Virus record (IMG/VR): IMGVR_UViG_3300032223_003095
Location: 1-23,123 of that record
DNA from: a virus
DNA length: 23,123 bases
Reading direction: 5' to 3' (one strand)
Shown here: positions 1-9,017 of the stretch, piece after piece
How positions within the stretch are numbered: position 1 is the stretch's first letter
Layout: each line of letters begins with the position of its first letter
Notes under the pieces: generated by a model
Databases searched by the model: none
What the model was told of the DNA's origin: nothing
Seen by the model: the letters and a program-made list of their open reading frames with translations, nothing else
Program-made: the position numbers and the translations under genes

Positions 1-17
1 AATCTATTTATAGGCAT
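1..17 (-). CDS. Start of a further minus-strand gene, cut by the window edge
   Basis: An ATG at 17-15 on the minus strand follows an AAGGA ribosome-binding site about five bases upstream and lies just after the stop codon of the U32/methyltransferase gene. Only MPINR can be read before the window ends, so no product can be named. Its spacing suggests it continues the same operon. Confidence 0.45.
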
Positions 18-18
18 T

Positions 19-1665
19 TTATTCCTTTTCTACAACCACTATATACAATCCGTTCCACCAGTCTTTTTCAGACTCTATTTGATTAAGAACTTTTTTTGTA
101 TATAAAACCTTTAGCTTTGATTTAACCAAACCTTCATTTGCCCCAGACACAACGTTTGTCCAATTGGCATCATCAAATATAAGTATAGCAGATTTAGCAA
201 AAGTTGGAGCGTAATATTGAACTGCCCGTGCTGTTGTTTCATGGTCATGTGGACCATCATAAAAGAAAAGATCTATATCTTTAATGTTAGATAAATTTAC
301 ATTAAATAAATCTGAGTCAGAAATAAAAATTTTATTTTCTTCAGCATACGGTTTAATATTATTAATAAATTCTTGTTTGCTATGTTGATCGGGAGTAGAT
401 AAATCATCTCTAGAAGGCTGTGGAGCTTCCTGCCATTTATCAACAAAGTAGGCATTTAGTTTATTACCCTTTAATGCAGCAGAGGCTGTAGCACCCAAAT
501 AAGACCCTATTTCAAGGTATCCTGAAGATTCTTTAGCAAGTGCATTTAATAATTGCTGAACTCTATTGCTTGTCAGCCCAGGCAAACCAATATTTAAATC
601 AACATTAACTGAATCAACTAATTGTTGTGTGATCAACATCACTTTATCATTTTGTGGTTGACCATATTTAGCTTTAATAATTTTGTCACAAAAACCGCAA
701 TCCCAACAATCAAATTTACAGTTTTTAATCTTATTACGCCATACGTCAATAGGCTTATCTACAAGATTTGTTTCTTCAATAAAATCATTAAACCCGTCAA
801 ACAAAATTGGTTCATTATTAGCATATCTTCTTACTATATCCATGGTCTCTCGAAGTCTACTATACGACTCCCGCCCGTGCATTTTAATGACATCAATTCC
901 TAAGTCATCTAAAAATTCTTGCCAGTCTTCTCGCCATGGTGGAAAGTTGGCTGTTTTTAATGCAACTGCCATATCTTGTTTTTCCCACTTAGGGCAAGAT
1001 ACACGACTAATTGGGTCTGTAAAATATTGTGGCCCATCTGTGCGGGTATTATTAAATTGATAATGTTCATCCATCATGATGCAACCGCCATAGCAACTTT
1101 CGTTAGCAAGCAATGATAGTTTTATTCCATATTTTTCTTTAGCTTTTTTAAATCTTAAAAGCCTATCACGATCTCGCATTAAATCTCTGTCAAGGTTAAC
1201 ATAATCAAAGCCTGCTTTAGCAAGCTTTTCAATATCTCTTGGCTCAGAAACGTTTCGAAGGATTGTATTTTTTACAAATAGATCAGGAAAGTTCTTTTTT
1301 ATTTGACCAGTAGCCAACCAATGGGTGTGGGGGATTGTTACAGATCTAATTCCTCTATCATACAGGGGTTTAAAGTTTTCAATCCACAGGTCTAGGTTTT
1401 CTTGTGATGGTCTAACCTCAATATTATTAAATACGGCAGAAGCAGTAATACCTAATGACTCTTGTATATACAATGCTAAATCAATTAAATATTTATGGTC
1501 TTCTTCTCCGCCAATAAAAATATCTCCCATGGCATCTTGAGTAAATGGTGGGATTCTGCAGGTAAAATAAAAATCATAAATATATGCTTTATATTCTTTA
1601 AGAAATTTTAAAAAATCCTCAAGCTGATTTGACTTCAACTTAGGATTTAGTGGTATGCTAAACAT
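19..1665 (-). CDS. U32 peptidase-like Fe-S domain fused to a class I SAM methyltransferase
   Basis: The 548-aa product appears to be two proteins in one chain. Residues 1 to about 335 resemble the U32 'peptidase' barrel family (real members include Fe-S RNA or ubiquinone hydroxylases such as RlhA, TrhP and UbiU/V). Here cysteines occur at 191, 195 and 224, with a second cluster at 316, 320, 323 and 326 (C-x3-C-x2-C-x2-C), suggesting an Fe-S centre. Residues from about 350 form a Methyltransf_24-like Rossmann methyltransferase: YLEIGSYLGATA (383-394) is the SAM-binding glycine loop, D409 a likely ribose-binding acid, and DLFFYDGPHDHE (465-476) the usual acidic post-II motif. The start follows TAAGGAAATA. 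It is the last complete gene of the fibre operon, so virion or glycan modification is a guess from context; RNA modification is an alternative. The methyltransferase half is firmer than the U32 half. Confidence 0.75.
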   Translation of the reverse strand: MFSIPLNPKLKSNQLEDFLKFLKEYKAYIYDFYFTCRIPPFTQDAMGDIFIGGEEDHKYLIDLALYIQESLGITASAVFNNIEVRPSQENLDLWIENFKPLYDRGIRSVTIPHTHWLATGQIKKNFPDLFVKNTILRNVSEPRDIEKLAKAGFDYVNLDRDLMRDRDRLLRFKKAKEKYGIKLSLLANESCYGGCIMMDEHYQFNNTRTDGPQYFTDPISRVSCPKWEKQDMAVALKTANFPPWREDWQEFLDDLGIDVIKMHGRESYSRLRETMDIVRRYANNEPILFDGFNDFIEETNLVDKPIDVWRNKIKNCKFDCWDCGFCDKIIKAKYGQPQNDKVMLITQQLVDSVNVDLNIGLPGLTSNRVQQLLNALAKESSGYLEIGSYLGATASAALKGNKLNAYFVDKWQEAPQPSRDDLSTPDQHSKQEFINNIKPYAEENKIFISDSDLFNVNLSNIKDIDLFFYDGPHDHETTARAVQYYAPTFAKSAILIFDDANWTNVVSGANEGLVKSKLKVLYTKKVLNQIESEKDWWNGLYIVVVEKE

Positions 1666-1672
1666 TATTTCC

Positions 1673-2236
1673 TTACAGGTCTATTTTTTCAGTATTCTTA
1701 TCTGGGTCTTTTTGAACCCCAAAATGATCATTTAATATTGTAGCAGTTTCATCCATATTTGTACAGGCATCAATTTTATCAATCATTTTTTGACGTTTTT
1801 CTTTAAGCTCTTCAAGAGATTTCCAATCTAAGCCTTCTCGCAAAGATTCAGGGGTAGAAATAGAAATCAATCCTAAATTATTGTAATATTTATTTAACAT
1901 GCAATGCATAATAGCTTTTTCAAAAAGATGAGCATAATGCTTATCTTCATCAGTTAAATAATACTTAAACTTGTCTTTATATGGCTCAAGTTTATCTTTA
2001 TCTAGTTGTTCATACTGAGTAGTTTCTGGTCTTACATTGATATTGCCCACACGCTTCATGCAGAATTTATATGCCAAAGCTACTTTTTCTGAAATAACCA
2101 TGCAGTCAATCATTGTAATATATGGAAGCAGGCTTTCATCTACCCGACCAACATTATATCCAAATATATTTCCTACATGCTCAATCCATCTATCGGTTTC
2201 TTTTGCTGACATAGGCTCATAGATAAAATACATCAT
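1673..2236 (-). CDS. Unknown phage protein (187 aa)
   Basis: I do not recognise this family. The protein is soluble-looking and mostly helical, rich in Lys, Asp and Glu, with five Cys that form no obvious metal motif and no signal peptide or membrane segment. The start ATG overlaps the stop of the upstream 246-aa gene (ATGA), so the two are probably translationally coupled. Only 7 bases separate its stop from the U32/methyltransferase start, so it sits in the middle of one operon. The tail-gene neighbourhood suggests a structural or assembly role, but nothing in the sequence proves that. Confidence 0.7.
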   Translation of the reverse strand: MMYFIYEPMSAKETDRWIEHVGNIFGYNVGRVDESLLPYITMIDCMVISEKVALAYKFCMKRVGNINVRPETTQYEQLDKDKLEPYKDKFKYYLTDEDKHYAHLFEKAIMHCMLNKYYNNLGLISISTPESLREGLDWKSLEELKEKRQKMIDKIDACTNMDETATILNDHFGVQKDPDKNTEKIDL

Positions 2237-2973
2237 TGTTTAAAATCCAATTCGGCAAAATCTTGTTTTGCTTCAAGTTCTAAGCCAAGTTTTTGTGCAA
2301 CTTTTACTTGTGCTAATTCAATTTGTTGGTTTGTAAGTATTGTTCTTTCTACAGCTACCTCTAATGCTTTTTGCATAACACCTTGAGGTAATTGATGAAT
2401 AGCTTCCATATTTCCAGAGCTTACTTTACCATAAAACATAATATCGTGAGCTGCTTGAGAACCAAGTCTTACACCCCAAAGCTCTTCCTCTAAACGTTCT
2501 TCTTCATCATGATCTCCAAGAACATCTATAATTCTTCTGCCATCTGGCAGTGTGCCATCAGGGGATTCGTTAAATCTTGTGATAAGCATCATAAACTTAT
2601 CTCTTTCTTGGTAATTCATTGTTAAAATAATTTTACTATTTACAACACCACGAAGTTTTTCTTTAATATTGATATCATGAATCTTTTTTTGAGCGGGAGA
2701 ATCTGTAGCTTCTTTTAATTCTTCTTCAAGCTCTATTTCAGCTTTTAATTTTTCTACCTTGTATTCAAGAAGGGTAATGTCGTCTTCTCTTGCTTTTAAT
2801 TCAACCATAAATTGGCGTAATTTACCAAATGGAGTATATTGTGCATTTCCAACAAAATTATCCATTTTAAAAACTGGAGTTCCCCAGTTTCTATTAAGAG
2901 CATATTGTAATATTTCTTTTTGTTCTGAGGTATAATTAGAAACGTCAGAGTCTACATTATTTTCGTAATGCAA
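2233..2973 (-). CDS. Unknown coiled-coil phage protein (246 aa)
   Basis: No family recognised with certainty. Residues about 55-92 are a charged Leu/Glu/Lys heptad-like stretch predicted to be a coiled coil; the rest is mainly helical. An acidic patch, DHDEEERLEEEL, lies near the middle. There is no signal peptide or membrane segment. The start is a TTG at 2973, chosen because AGGA lies seven bases upstream; the next in-frame ATG is Met37, without a comparable site. It lies 20 bases after the 307-aa structural protein and overlaps the 187-aa gene by four bases, so it belongs to the tail operon. A minor virion or assembly role is inferred from position only. Confidence 0.72.
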   Translation of the reverse strand: MHYENNVDSDVSNYTSEQKEILQYALNRNWGTPVFKMDNFVGNAQYTPFGKLRQFMVELKAREDDITLLEYKVEKLKAEIELEEELKEATDSPAQKKIHDINIKEKLRGVVNSKIILTMNYQERDKFMMLITRFNESPDGTLPDGRRIIDVLGDHDEEERLEEELWGVRLGSQAAHDIMFYGKVSSGNMEAIHQLPQGVMQKALEVAVERTILTNQQIELAQVKVAQKLGLELEAKQDFAELDFKQ

Positions 2974-2993
2974 TTTATTTTCCTATCTACTAT

Positions 2994-3917
2994 TTATGCA
3001 CTATATGCACATTGACCTGAGCTTCTTCCGCCCACGCCTTTTGGCTGCATTGTTGATGAACCTTCATAACCACTATCTGTTGCGTATGTAAAACGCCAAG
3101 CTCTATTGTTTTGTGACCCATCATAGCATCCCATCATATATTGATGGTCTTGGCCCATATCAAAGTTTTCTTCGCCACAATTACCTACTGGCTTTGAAAC
3201 GTTACCAATATTAGTTTCTGTAGAAACCTGCCATCTGCGTAGAGTGTACCCGCCATTATAAGAACCTTCTCCACCTGCATAAAGTTTTGTTAACTTTGAA
3301 GAAATACCTTTTTGCTGATCATGAGCACCAACCATACTTGTTGATGATTGTGTTTCTGTAGCAAATGTTAAACGCATTCCAGAAGATGCTGCATCTTCCC
3401 AAGTATAGCCATAATTTTCATGATAAAAAGAAGAGTTTCCTCCTCCTTGATATCCTACATAAGAAAGACCTTGGCTAGATAACCAAGAACCAGTCGAAAA
3501 CTGAAATTTCATAAGTGCATTTGCTGCAGCATTTGCAACACCCCAAGCATATTTTTGTTCCTGGTGCATCATATTACCAACATTTGCAATATTGTATGGG
3601 CCTGAAGGTCCTGTAAAACCTGTTTCTGTTGTCATATTAAATCCTGCAACAGCGTTTGAATTTGGCAACCAAGAATTTGATGCTCTTAAAAGATAAGCAT
3701 TTGTAGCACCTTGCATGCCACCTGGATATGCAGCAGAAGCTGTTAATTGATCGCCAAGTGAAATTGCTGTATCTGTTGCGTGAACCATTCTATTAACGTT
3801 ACGCCAAGGGGATCCGTTTTGATATCCTGAAAGAATATATCCTTTAGTAATTACTTGACGAAGCAAGAATGGTAATGTTCCTGCTCCCGCTTGAATGGTT
3901 GTTTGTGGAAATGGCAT
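2994..3917 (-). CDS. Putative virion/tail structural protein, Gly-Ser-Asn-rich (307 aa)
   Basis: The protein is rich in Gly, Ser, Asn, Tyr and Thr with almost no long hydrophobic stretch, the composition of a beta-rich phage fibre or decoration protein. Aromatic and glycine-rich segments such as GYQGGGNSSFYHENYGYTW (155-173) and many short polar repeats suggest an extended beta structure. Cysteines at about 247, 269 and 303 are late in the chain. Its ATG overlaps the upstream stop (TAATG), which couples it to the 166-aa fibre-assembly-like gene. Proteins of this look sit beside fibre genes in marine T4-like phages, but I cannot name a domain. Host-contact or tip function is plausible inference. 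Confidence 0.65.
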   Translation of the reverse strand: MPFPQTTIQAGAGTLPFLLRQVITKGYILSGYQNGSPWRNVNRMVHATDTAISLGDQLTASAAYPGGMQGATNAYLLRASNSWLPNSNAVAGFNMTTETGFTGPSGPYNIANVGNMMHQEQKYAWGVANAAANALMKFQFSTGSWLSSQGLSYVGYQGGGNSSFYHENYGYTWEDAASSGMRLTFATETQSSTSMVGAHDQQKGISSKLTKLYAGGEGSYNGGYTLRRWQVSTETNIGNVSKPVGNCGEENFDMGQDHQYMMGCYDGSQNNRAWRFTYATDSGYEGSSTMQPKGVGGRSSGQCAYSA

Positions 3918-4417
3918 TATGACCTCACAAGATCTGGTAGCTTGACTCCTGCCACTGCTAAGGTTGGATATTCTACTGCAAAAGCATCTTTGGAGTCTGT
4001 AATATCTCTTAATGCTTGGCGGTAAGCTGTAATTGCATCTTGATCAACTTTTGAAAACTTACCAAGTACATCAGATACCATTAAATAATCTGTAGCCTTA
4101 AGAAGATTATCTCTATTGTATCTTACTTTAATCCATTGTGAATCTTGAGCTAATTTTAGCTCGTCTTTTCCTAAATCAATAACTTTATTTGTTCCAACTG
4201 CTCTACCATTTACAACATCGTATGAAAAAACAGTTTTTTGCTTTGATGAATCAAAATCTGGTGTAGTAAAGTTTTCTTCTGTTACTACCCAACCATCAAA
4301 ATCTTCTAGGTGATGTGGTTGAATATCTGCAGGAAAATGTGTTGAAGGATATAACTCTCTTAAAGTTGAATCATTAACAACTTGTACAATTTTATTATCT
4401 TTAATTTGTGCGAACAT
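3917..4417 (-). CDS. Tail fibre assembly/chaperone-like protein (166 aa)
   Basis: The C-terminal half carries the pattern W-x2-R-x3-R-D-x-L-L-x3-D (residues about 95-110) followed by YRQALRDIT (132-140). That pattern is typical of the XkdW/DUF4376-like C-terminal domain found in many phage tail-fibre assembly helpers. The N-terminal part (MFAQIKDNKIVQVV) is the usual beta-strand opening of such proteins. The length (166 aa) fits the family. It lies among fibre genes, with TAATG overlaps on both sides, which would give matched synthesis with the fibres. A role in folding or attaching a neighbouring fibre is inferred from family and position; the family call is by motif memory, not a search. 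Confidence 0.68.
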   Translation of the reverse strand: MFAQIKDNKIVQVVNDSTLRELYPSTHFPADIQPHHLEDFDGWVVTEENFTTPDFDSSKQKTVFSYDVVNGRAVGTNKVIDLGKDELKLAQDSQWIKVRYNRDNLLKATDYLMVSDVLGKFSKVDQDAITAYRQALRDITDSKDAFAVEYPTLAVAGVKLPDLVRS

Positions 4418-4818
4418 TATCTTGAATCCTTCATTATGACGTTGCCTCTCCAGGTAGCTCCGTTATCATAGGTTACAAAGGTAATTGTATCAATACCTGA
4501 TGCTGTTAATGTTGGGGCTGTTGCTGAAGGGTATTTAGCATTTGTAAATGTTAAAGTATATGCTCCACCATTTACTAAACTTAATGAACAAGCTACTACA
4601 CCAGATGATGGGTAGTTTGCAAGAGAAAAAGTTGTATTTCCAGTTAATGTAGCTGTAAAGTCATTAGACTGAGAAAGATCCATAGTAGCAGTACCTGTTA
4701 CGTTACCTAAATCTAATCTTGTTGTAGCATAGTTTGTTAACAAGACCTTTTGAATGCTTGCTGTATTTACTACAGCGTTTGATATGCTACCGTTTAATAT
4801 AACATCTAAATTTGGCAT
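4417..4818 (-). CDS. Small tail-fibre-type beta protein (133 aa)
   Basis: The chain is a compact beta-rich domain of the kind found in marine phage fibres: a strand-rich first half, a 'FTATLTGNTTFSL' type motif, then TYDNGATWRGNVIM close to the C-terminus. No catalytic residues are visible. The start was set at ATG 4818 rather than an ATG 15 bases upstream, because the inner ATG overlaps the upstream stop (TAATG) and has GGAGAG eight bases before it, whereas the outer ATG lies inside the upstream gene and has no site. It probably forms part of the fibre tip or a cap; the exact position in the virion is unknown. Confidence 0.7.
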   Translation of the reverse strand: MPNLDVILNGSISNAVVNTASIQKVLLTNYATTRLDLGNVTGTATMDLSQSNDFTATLTGNTTFSLANYPSSGVVACSLSLVNGGAYTLTFTNAKYPSATAPTLTASGIDTITFVTYDNGATWRGNVIMKDSR

Positions 4819-5483
4819 TATAGAACTCTCCATCCGTATGTTGCATTTGAATAAACAAAGCGAATTGCCTTGCTGTTTACGTTAAATGTTAAATCAGTAG
4901 ATGTTCCTTGCATTAAGGAACCATTTCTAGCTACTGTAAATGGGGTTGTTGTGGCAGTTCCCGCAACATCAACAACGGTAACCTCATCACCAATTGAAGG
5001 ACCTGCAGGTAGAGTAACAATTAATCCAGTTGCTGGGACAACAAAAAGTCTATCTCTTGCAACTGCTGTTGTACTAGTTGTAACAACTTTCCAAGCATTA
5101 TATGAAGCTGATGCAGCTTGTGCTTGTGCTGTTGCTACACCAGATGTAATGCTTGATGATACTGCTTCTAATGAAGTTACACGGGGTTGTAAATTATTAT
5201 AAACTGTTAACAAAGAAGCATATCTATTTTGTAAAGTAGCTACCTGTGATCCATTTGCTGTTCCATTAACAACTGAAATAGTTGATGCTCCCGCTGCTGC
5301 AACTTGAGAAATACCCGAATTTGTAGCACCAACAACATCATTAACACCTAAAGATGTTCCTAATATTTGAAGTGCTTCTGAGAGATACAAAATATCAACG
5401 GCAGAGACTGTGCTTCCCTGTAAAGCCTGTATTTTGCTTTGGATTGTTGTTGTTTGACTTCCAAGCGATGTATAATCTGCCAT
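4818..5483 (-). CDS. Tail fibre protein with cyanophage-type C-terminal beta domain (221 aa)
   Basis: Residues 1-110 are Ala/Ser/Thr/Gln-rich and probably helical or coiled (trimer stem). The C-terminal part (about 130-221) follows a pattern common in T4-like cyanophage fibres: VARDRLFVV, then VTLPAGPSIGDEVTVVDVAG, TVARNGSLMQG, and a terminal YGWRVL. This is a beta fold that ends trimeric fibres. The start has a strong AAGGAG five bases upstream. It is followed by the 133-aa fibre protein through a TAATG overlap and preceded, nine bases away, by the 1170-aa structural protein. Role: host-contact fibre or adaptor; receptor unknown. Confidence 0.75.
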   Translation of the reverse strand: MADYTSLGSQTTTIQSKIQALQGSTVSAVDILYLSEALQILGTSLGVNDVVGATNSGISQVAAAGASTISVVNGTANGSQVATLQNRYASLLTVYNNLQPRVTSLEAVSSSITSGVATAQAQAASASYNAWKVVTTSTTAVARDRLFVVPATGLIVTLPAGPSIGDEVTVVDVAGTATTTPFTVARNGSLMQGTSTDLTFNVNSKAIRFVYSNATYGWRVL

Positions 5484-5492
5484 TTTTTCTCC

Positions 5493-8400
5493 TTATGCCT
5501 GTGCTTCTGTCCAAGATAGACGTGCAAGAATGTTAGCACTTGTCAAACCAAGGTTTGTTGCTGTAACTGTAAGAATATCTGGTCCATTAGGAAATGCTGG
5601 CCATGACTGGTTTCCATTACCTGAAAGAATTGATGTTCCAAGGTCTCTAACCTGTGTAAGATCAAATGTAGTAGAGTTATATGATGTTCCGCCACCGTTA
5701 TCGGTATAGAACGCAAACGCCTGATCTCCACCTGTTACCGTTGTTACTGGGTTAGTAACAGTTGTTCCAACTGTACCAGTATTATCATGGTAAATTACTT
5801 GTGCAAGAGAACCTGAACCAACACGTAGCAATTCCCAGTCATTAGGAATTGTTACACCAGTTGGAAATGAAGCTGGGTTATGAAGTCCTTGAATCAAGAA
5901 TTGTCCCTGTGCAAGTATACCAATAGATAGAAGGTTTAGCTGCATAGTATTAATGATTTCACGAATACCATAATTTCTTCCAATACCATTATCAACTGAT
6001 GGTGCAATTCTGATAGAAATTAAAGGTCTTGCAACCTGTTGGCTACCGAATGTCTGTGTAACAGTACCATTTGGAGTAACAAGAGAAGATGCAATTGTAT
6101 TTGTATTTGAAATAGAGTATGTGATATTTTGACCACTTACTCCAGTTACAGTAAATGTTCCATTAAATGTTGATGATTCAGTTACAATTGCAGATGGTGA
6201 GTTAACTGCAGTAGAAACTACGTTAACCGCTGCTTTATTGTAAGTAAATGTATTTGTTGTTGGAACAGATTGAATTGTATATGTTCCGTTAAATGTAGTA
6301 TCAACACCTGCAATAGTTACTGTTTGTCCCGCAATAAGGTTGTGGGCACCAGCTGTTGTAAGTGTTGCAATTGTTGATGTTAGAGCTTTATTTGTAATAA
6401 TAGCTGTTGTATTAACACCAGATACTGTCATTGAGTATCCCTGTTGTACGTTATTTGTACCAGATACTACAAGTGTTGCTGTTCCACCTGATGCAGACTT
6501 TGAAGAAATGTTTGCTGTAACAGAACCAGAACCTGCAATTTGCATAAAGCGTTGCATACCAGCGGTAAAGATAAAGTTCTTATCGTTATCAAAACGACCA
6601 TCCATAATAACAGATGAACCCCAGTGACTAATTACTGGTGCACAAGTGTTTGTAATGGTTTGTACTGATACCTGAGCGTTTCCTGTACCATTTGCAATAG
6701 ATGAATCTGGCAAGAAGTTTACAGATGAAGATGTTCCTGTAAGTGTTGTTGCAACACCCGCAATGTAAGTAGTCATAGGTTGTCTGCGGTTAATATTAAT
6801 TGCATATCCTTGTGCTGTTACATTGTAAGCAGTGTTTGTAATTGTATATGAACAAATCTCTGTGTTTTGATCATCTTTAATAATTAAATAACCTGATGTA
6901 GGCCAATATGAAATATCATTAACGTACATAAGAATTTCTGTAGGGTCAAGCTTTGATCCTACAACTCCTGAACCACCAGACACAAGCTTTGCGTTAAAGA
7001 ATGGTGAGTTAATAGCTTCGTAACGTGCAGGTAAGTTACCTGAACGCATATAAGCTTCAGTATTTACGTTGTTATTAGCCATCTTGTGGCAATAAAGGAT
7101 ATTTCCTTCTGTGGTACGGAAACCAAATCTAATAAATCCTGCACCATACCATGTGTAGTCAATATAGACCATCTGCATCTTTGTTGGATCAAGCTTATAT
7201 TGAGATGGGCCAGTTCCGTCCATTCTATCAACATTCCACTGTGTTTGTGGAACACGAATTTCTTGAGTTAAAATATAACGTGTATTAGGGTTTGATGTGC
7301 CCTTATATGCAGGAGCAATCTTTAGTTGTGTATCACTATTAATTTCAATAACTGTATAGTTTGCACCCTTAATAACAATTTGATTACCAACCAAAAGTTG
7401 CTTACGGAAACGTGTTCCTGTTCCTGTTACTACGTTAGAATATTGTGTAACAGCAACTTGTCCGTATAACTCTTTTTTTGAAAAACGACGAACTGCATAC
7501 ATATATTGTCCATCGTACTCAAAAAAGAATCCGTTTTGATCTGTAAAAAGACCACAACGAGTTGCAGCTCCTGTCCATGTTGCTGCTGTAAGCTTTACAT
7601 CAATACCGCCTGGGGCAGCATCTGTAGCAAGCATATTTTGTGTTAATGTCATTACATAAGTAAGAGAATTTGGTCCAGGAGTGGTTGCAACAGTAAATAA
7701 TCCATTCCATGGGTTATATGATCCTGCTGTTGTTAAACCTTCAACAAGAACTTGTGCACCTGGCTGTAAACCATGGTCTTGAATTGTAGTTACTGTAACT
7801 GTTTGGTTACCTGCAACATAGTTTGCTGCTGAAATGCTATCTACGTCATATGTTGGCGTAAACTTTGAACCTGTTGAAAATTGAATTGCCTTACCTGATT
7901 GATAGCGGAAATAACGACGGGTTTGACGAACAACACGAGTACCGCAAACGTTATCTTGTGTTGATAATATTACTCCACCATCAAATGGACGGTGTTGAAC
8001 ATATCCATTTGGCTTTGCATATAAACCTGTTCCAGTTGTTGTAACAGGGTTTGTAATAGTTGTACCTGCCAAAAACTTAAATGTTGATGGGTTTGGAGTA
8101 GAAATAATTCTATACTGACCCTGAATTGAACACAAAGCATTTTGGTTACCAATTAAAATTGGTTGACCTGGAAGTAATCCGTGTGCTGTTGGTGTAATAA
8201 CAGTAATTGTAGAGTTTGCTGCACCATCAGAAAATGCTGTCCATGAGTTTAATCCTGTTGCTGTGGTTCCACCTGGGATATGTGCTGAATCATAGATTCC
8301 GCCTCCAGATACGGTTGTTAGTGTACCGTCTTTAATATTACCTGAAACAATTCCTGAAGCTTTATATGCAAATGTATATCCATCAGCAGATACATAAGTT

Positions 8401-9005
8401 ACTGGAAAAGTACCTTCTGCAAGGTTGTTTGTTGATTCTTGAATAGAAATAATATCTCCAACTTGTAAAGATGTTTGTGGGAAAGAAACGTTTACTGTTA
8501 CTGTTGAAAATGGTGATGCACCGTCTCCTACAATTGATACAGTGTCAAAAGAGTTTCCTCCAGTATTTTTTGAGAAGAAAGATGGGTAGTTTCCTGCAAG
8601 AACTAATGCTTCCCACTTAGAACCTTGAATACCATATTCAAAGTCTGTATCAATAAGTGATTGTGGAGCAGCAACACGAAGCTTATTTACTGGATCTAGA
8701 AGAGTTTCTGTAAATGTCATTACTTCTGCTTCTTCATCAACGATAATGGCAAGAGAATCTGTTGATGACATTGCACCGCAATTATACTTAAGAACAATTA
8801 CTGTTTGTGGGTTTGCAGTTGATGCACCAGTAATAGAAAATGATGCTGCATTTAATGTATTATCTGCAAAATTGTAGATTACTGTACCTGCTGTGGTGTT
8901 GGTAATCAACATAAGTCTATCTTGTCTTACAATACGTGGAATTGTAATTGTATTCGTTTGTGGGTTAAAGGTATAGTATACCTTTTCAATCATTCTTCTT
9001 GCCAT
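5493..9005 (-). CDS. Large repeat-containing virion structural/tail protein (1170 aa)
   Basis: The largest gene in the window. The N-terminal part (1-130) resembles T4-like cyanophage structural proteins (TNTTAGTVIYNF, then PQTVIVLKY). Repeated beta modules follow, each with the pattern HGL-x-PGQ-x-V-x-I-x-G then NG-x-Y/F-T-V/I and a TFxY-type end. Visible copies lie at about 268-312, 402-450 and 880-923, with degenerate ones at about 168-214 and 940-965. The middle (about 480-720) is a non-repeated region rich in Tyr, Arg and Trp. The C-terminal 180 residues are again unique. No enzyme motif is seen. AAAGGAG precedes the ATG. Size, repeats and context suggest a long fibre or a baseplate-associated adhesin; the specific name is unknown. 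Confidence 0.78.
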   Translation of the reverse strand: MARRMIEKVYYTFNPQTNTITIPRIVRQDRLMLITNTTAGTVIYNFADNTLNAASFSITGASTANPQTVIVLKYNCGAMSSTDSLAIIVDEEAEVMTFTETLLDPVNKLRVAAPQSLIDTDFEYGIQGSKWEALVLAGNYPSFFSKNTGGNSFDTVSIVGDGASPFSTVTVNVSFPQTSLQVGDIISIQESTNNLAEGTFPVTYVSADGYTFAYKASGIVSGNIKDGTLTTVSGGGIYDSAHIPGGTTATGLNSWTAFSDGAANSTITVITPTAHGLLPGQPILIGNQNALCSIQGQYRIISTPNPSTFKFLAGTTITNPVTTTGTGLYAKPNGYVQHRPFDGGVILSTQDNVCGTRVVRQTRRYFRYQSGKAIQFSTGSKFTPTYDVDSISAANYVAGNQTVTVTTIQDHGLQPGAQVLVEGLTTAGSYNPWNGLFTVATTPGPNSLTYVMTLTQNMLATDAAPGGIDVKLTAATWTGAATRCGLFTDQNGFFFEYDGQYMYAVRRFSKKELYGQVAVTQYSNVVTGTGTRFRKQLLVGNQIVIKGANYTVIEINSDTQLKIAPAYKGTSNPNTRYILTQEIRVPQTQWNVDRMDGTGPSQYKLDPTKMQMVYIDYTWYGAGFIRFGFRTTEGNILYCHKMANNNVNTEAYMRSGNLPARYEAINSPFFNAKLVSGGSGVVGSKLDPTEILMYVNDISYWPTSGYLIIKDDQNTEICSYTITNTAYNVTAQGYAININRRQPMTTYIAGVATTLTGTSSSVNFLPDSSIANGTGNAQVSVQTITNTCAPVISHWGSSVIMDGRFDNDKNFIFTAGMQRFMQIAGSGSVTANISSKSASGGTATLVVSGTNNVQQGYSMTVSGVNTTAIITNKALTSTIATLTTAGAHNLIAGQTVTIAGVDTTFNGTYTIQSVPTTNTFTYNKAAVNVVSTAVNSPSAIVTESSTFNGTFTVTGVSGQNITYSISNTNTIASSLVTPNGTVTQTFGSQQVARPLISIRIAPSVDNGIGRNYGIREIINTMQLNLLSIGILAQGQFLIQGLHNPASFPTGVTIPNDWELLRVGSGSLAQVIYHDNTGTVGTTVTNPVTTVTGGDQAFAFYTDNGGGTSYNSTTFDLTQVRDLGTSILSGNGNQSWPAFPNGPDILTVTATNLGLTSANILARLSWTEAQA

Positions 9006-9017
9006 TTTATATCTCCT

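Noticed and set aside
4819-4833. Five-residue longer start for the 133-aa fibre gene
   Set aside because: The good ribosome-binding site and the TAATG overlap both fit ATG 4818.
4870-5202. Plus-strand open frame of 110 codons inside a fibre gene, and others like it at 6340, 11079, 11823, 12105 and 12450
   Set aside because: They are antisense to Ser/Thr/Gly/Val-rich fibre genes, whose reverse strand stays open because of composition; no ribosome-binding sites or motifs.
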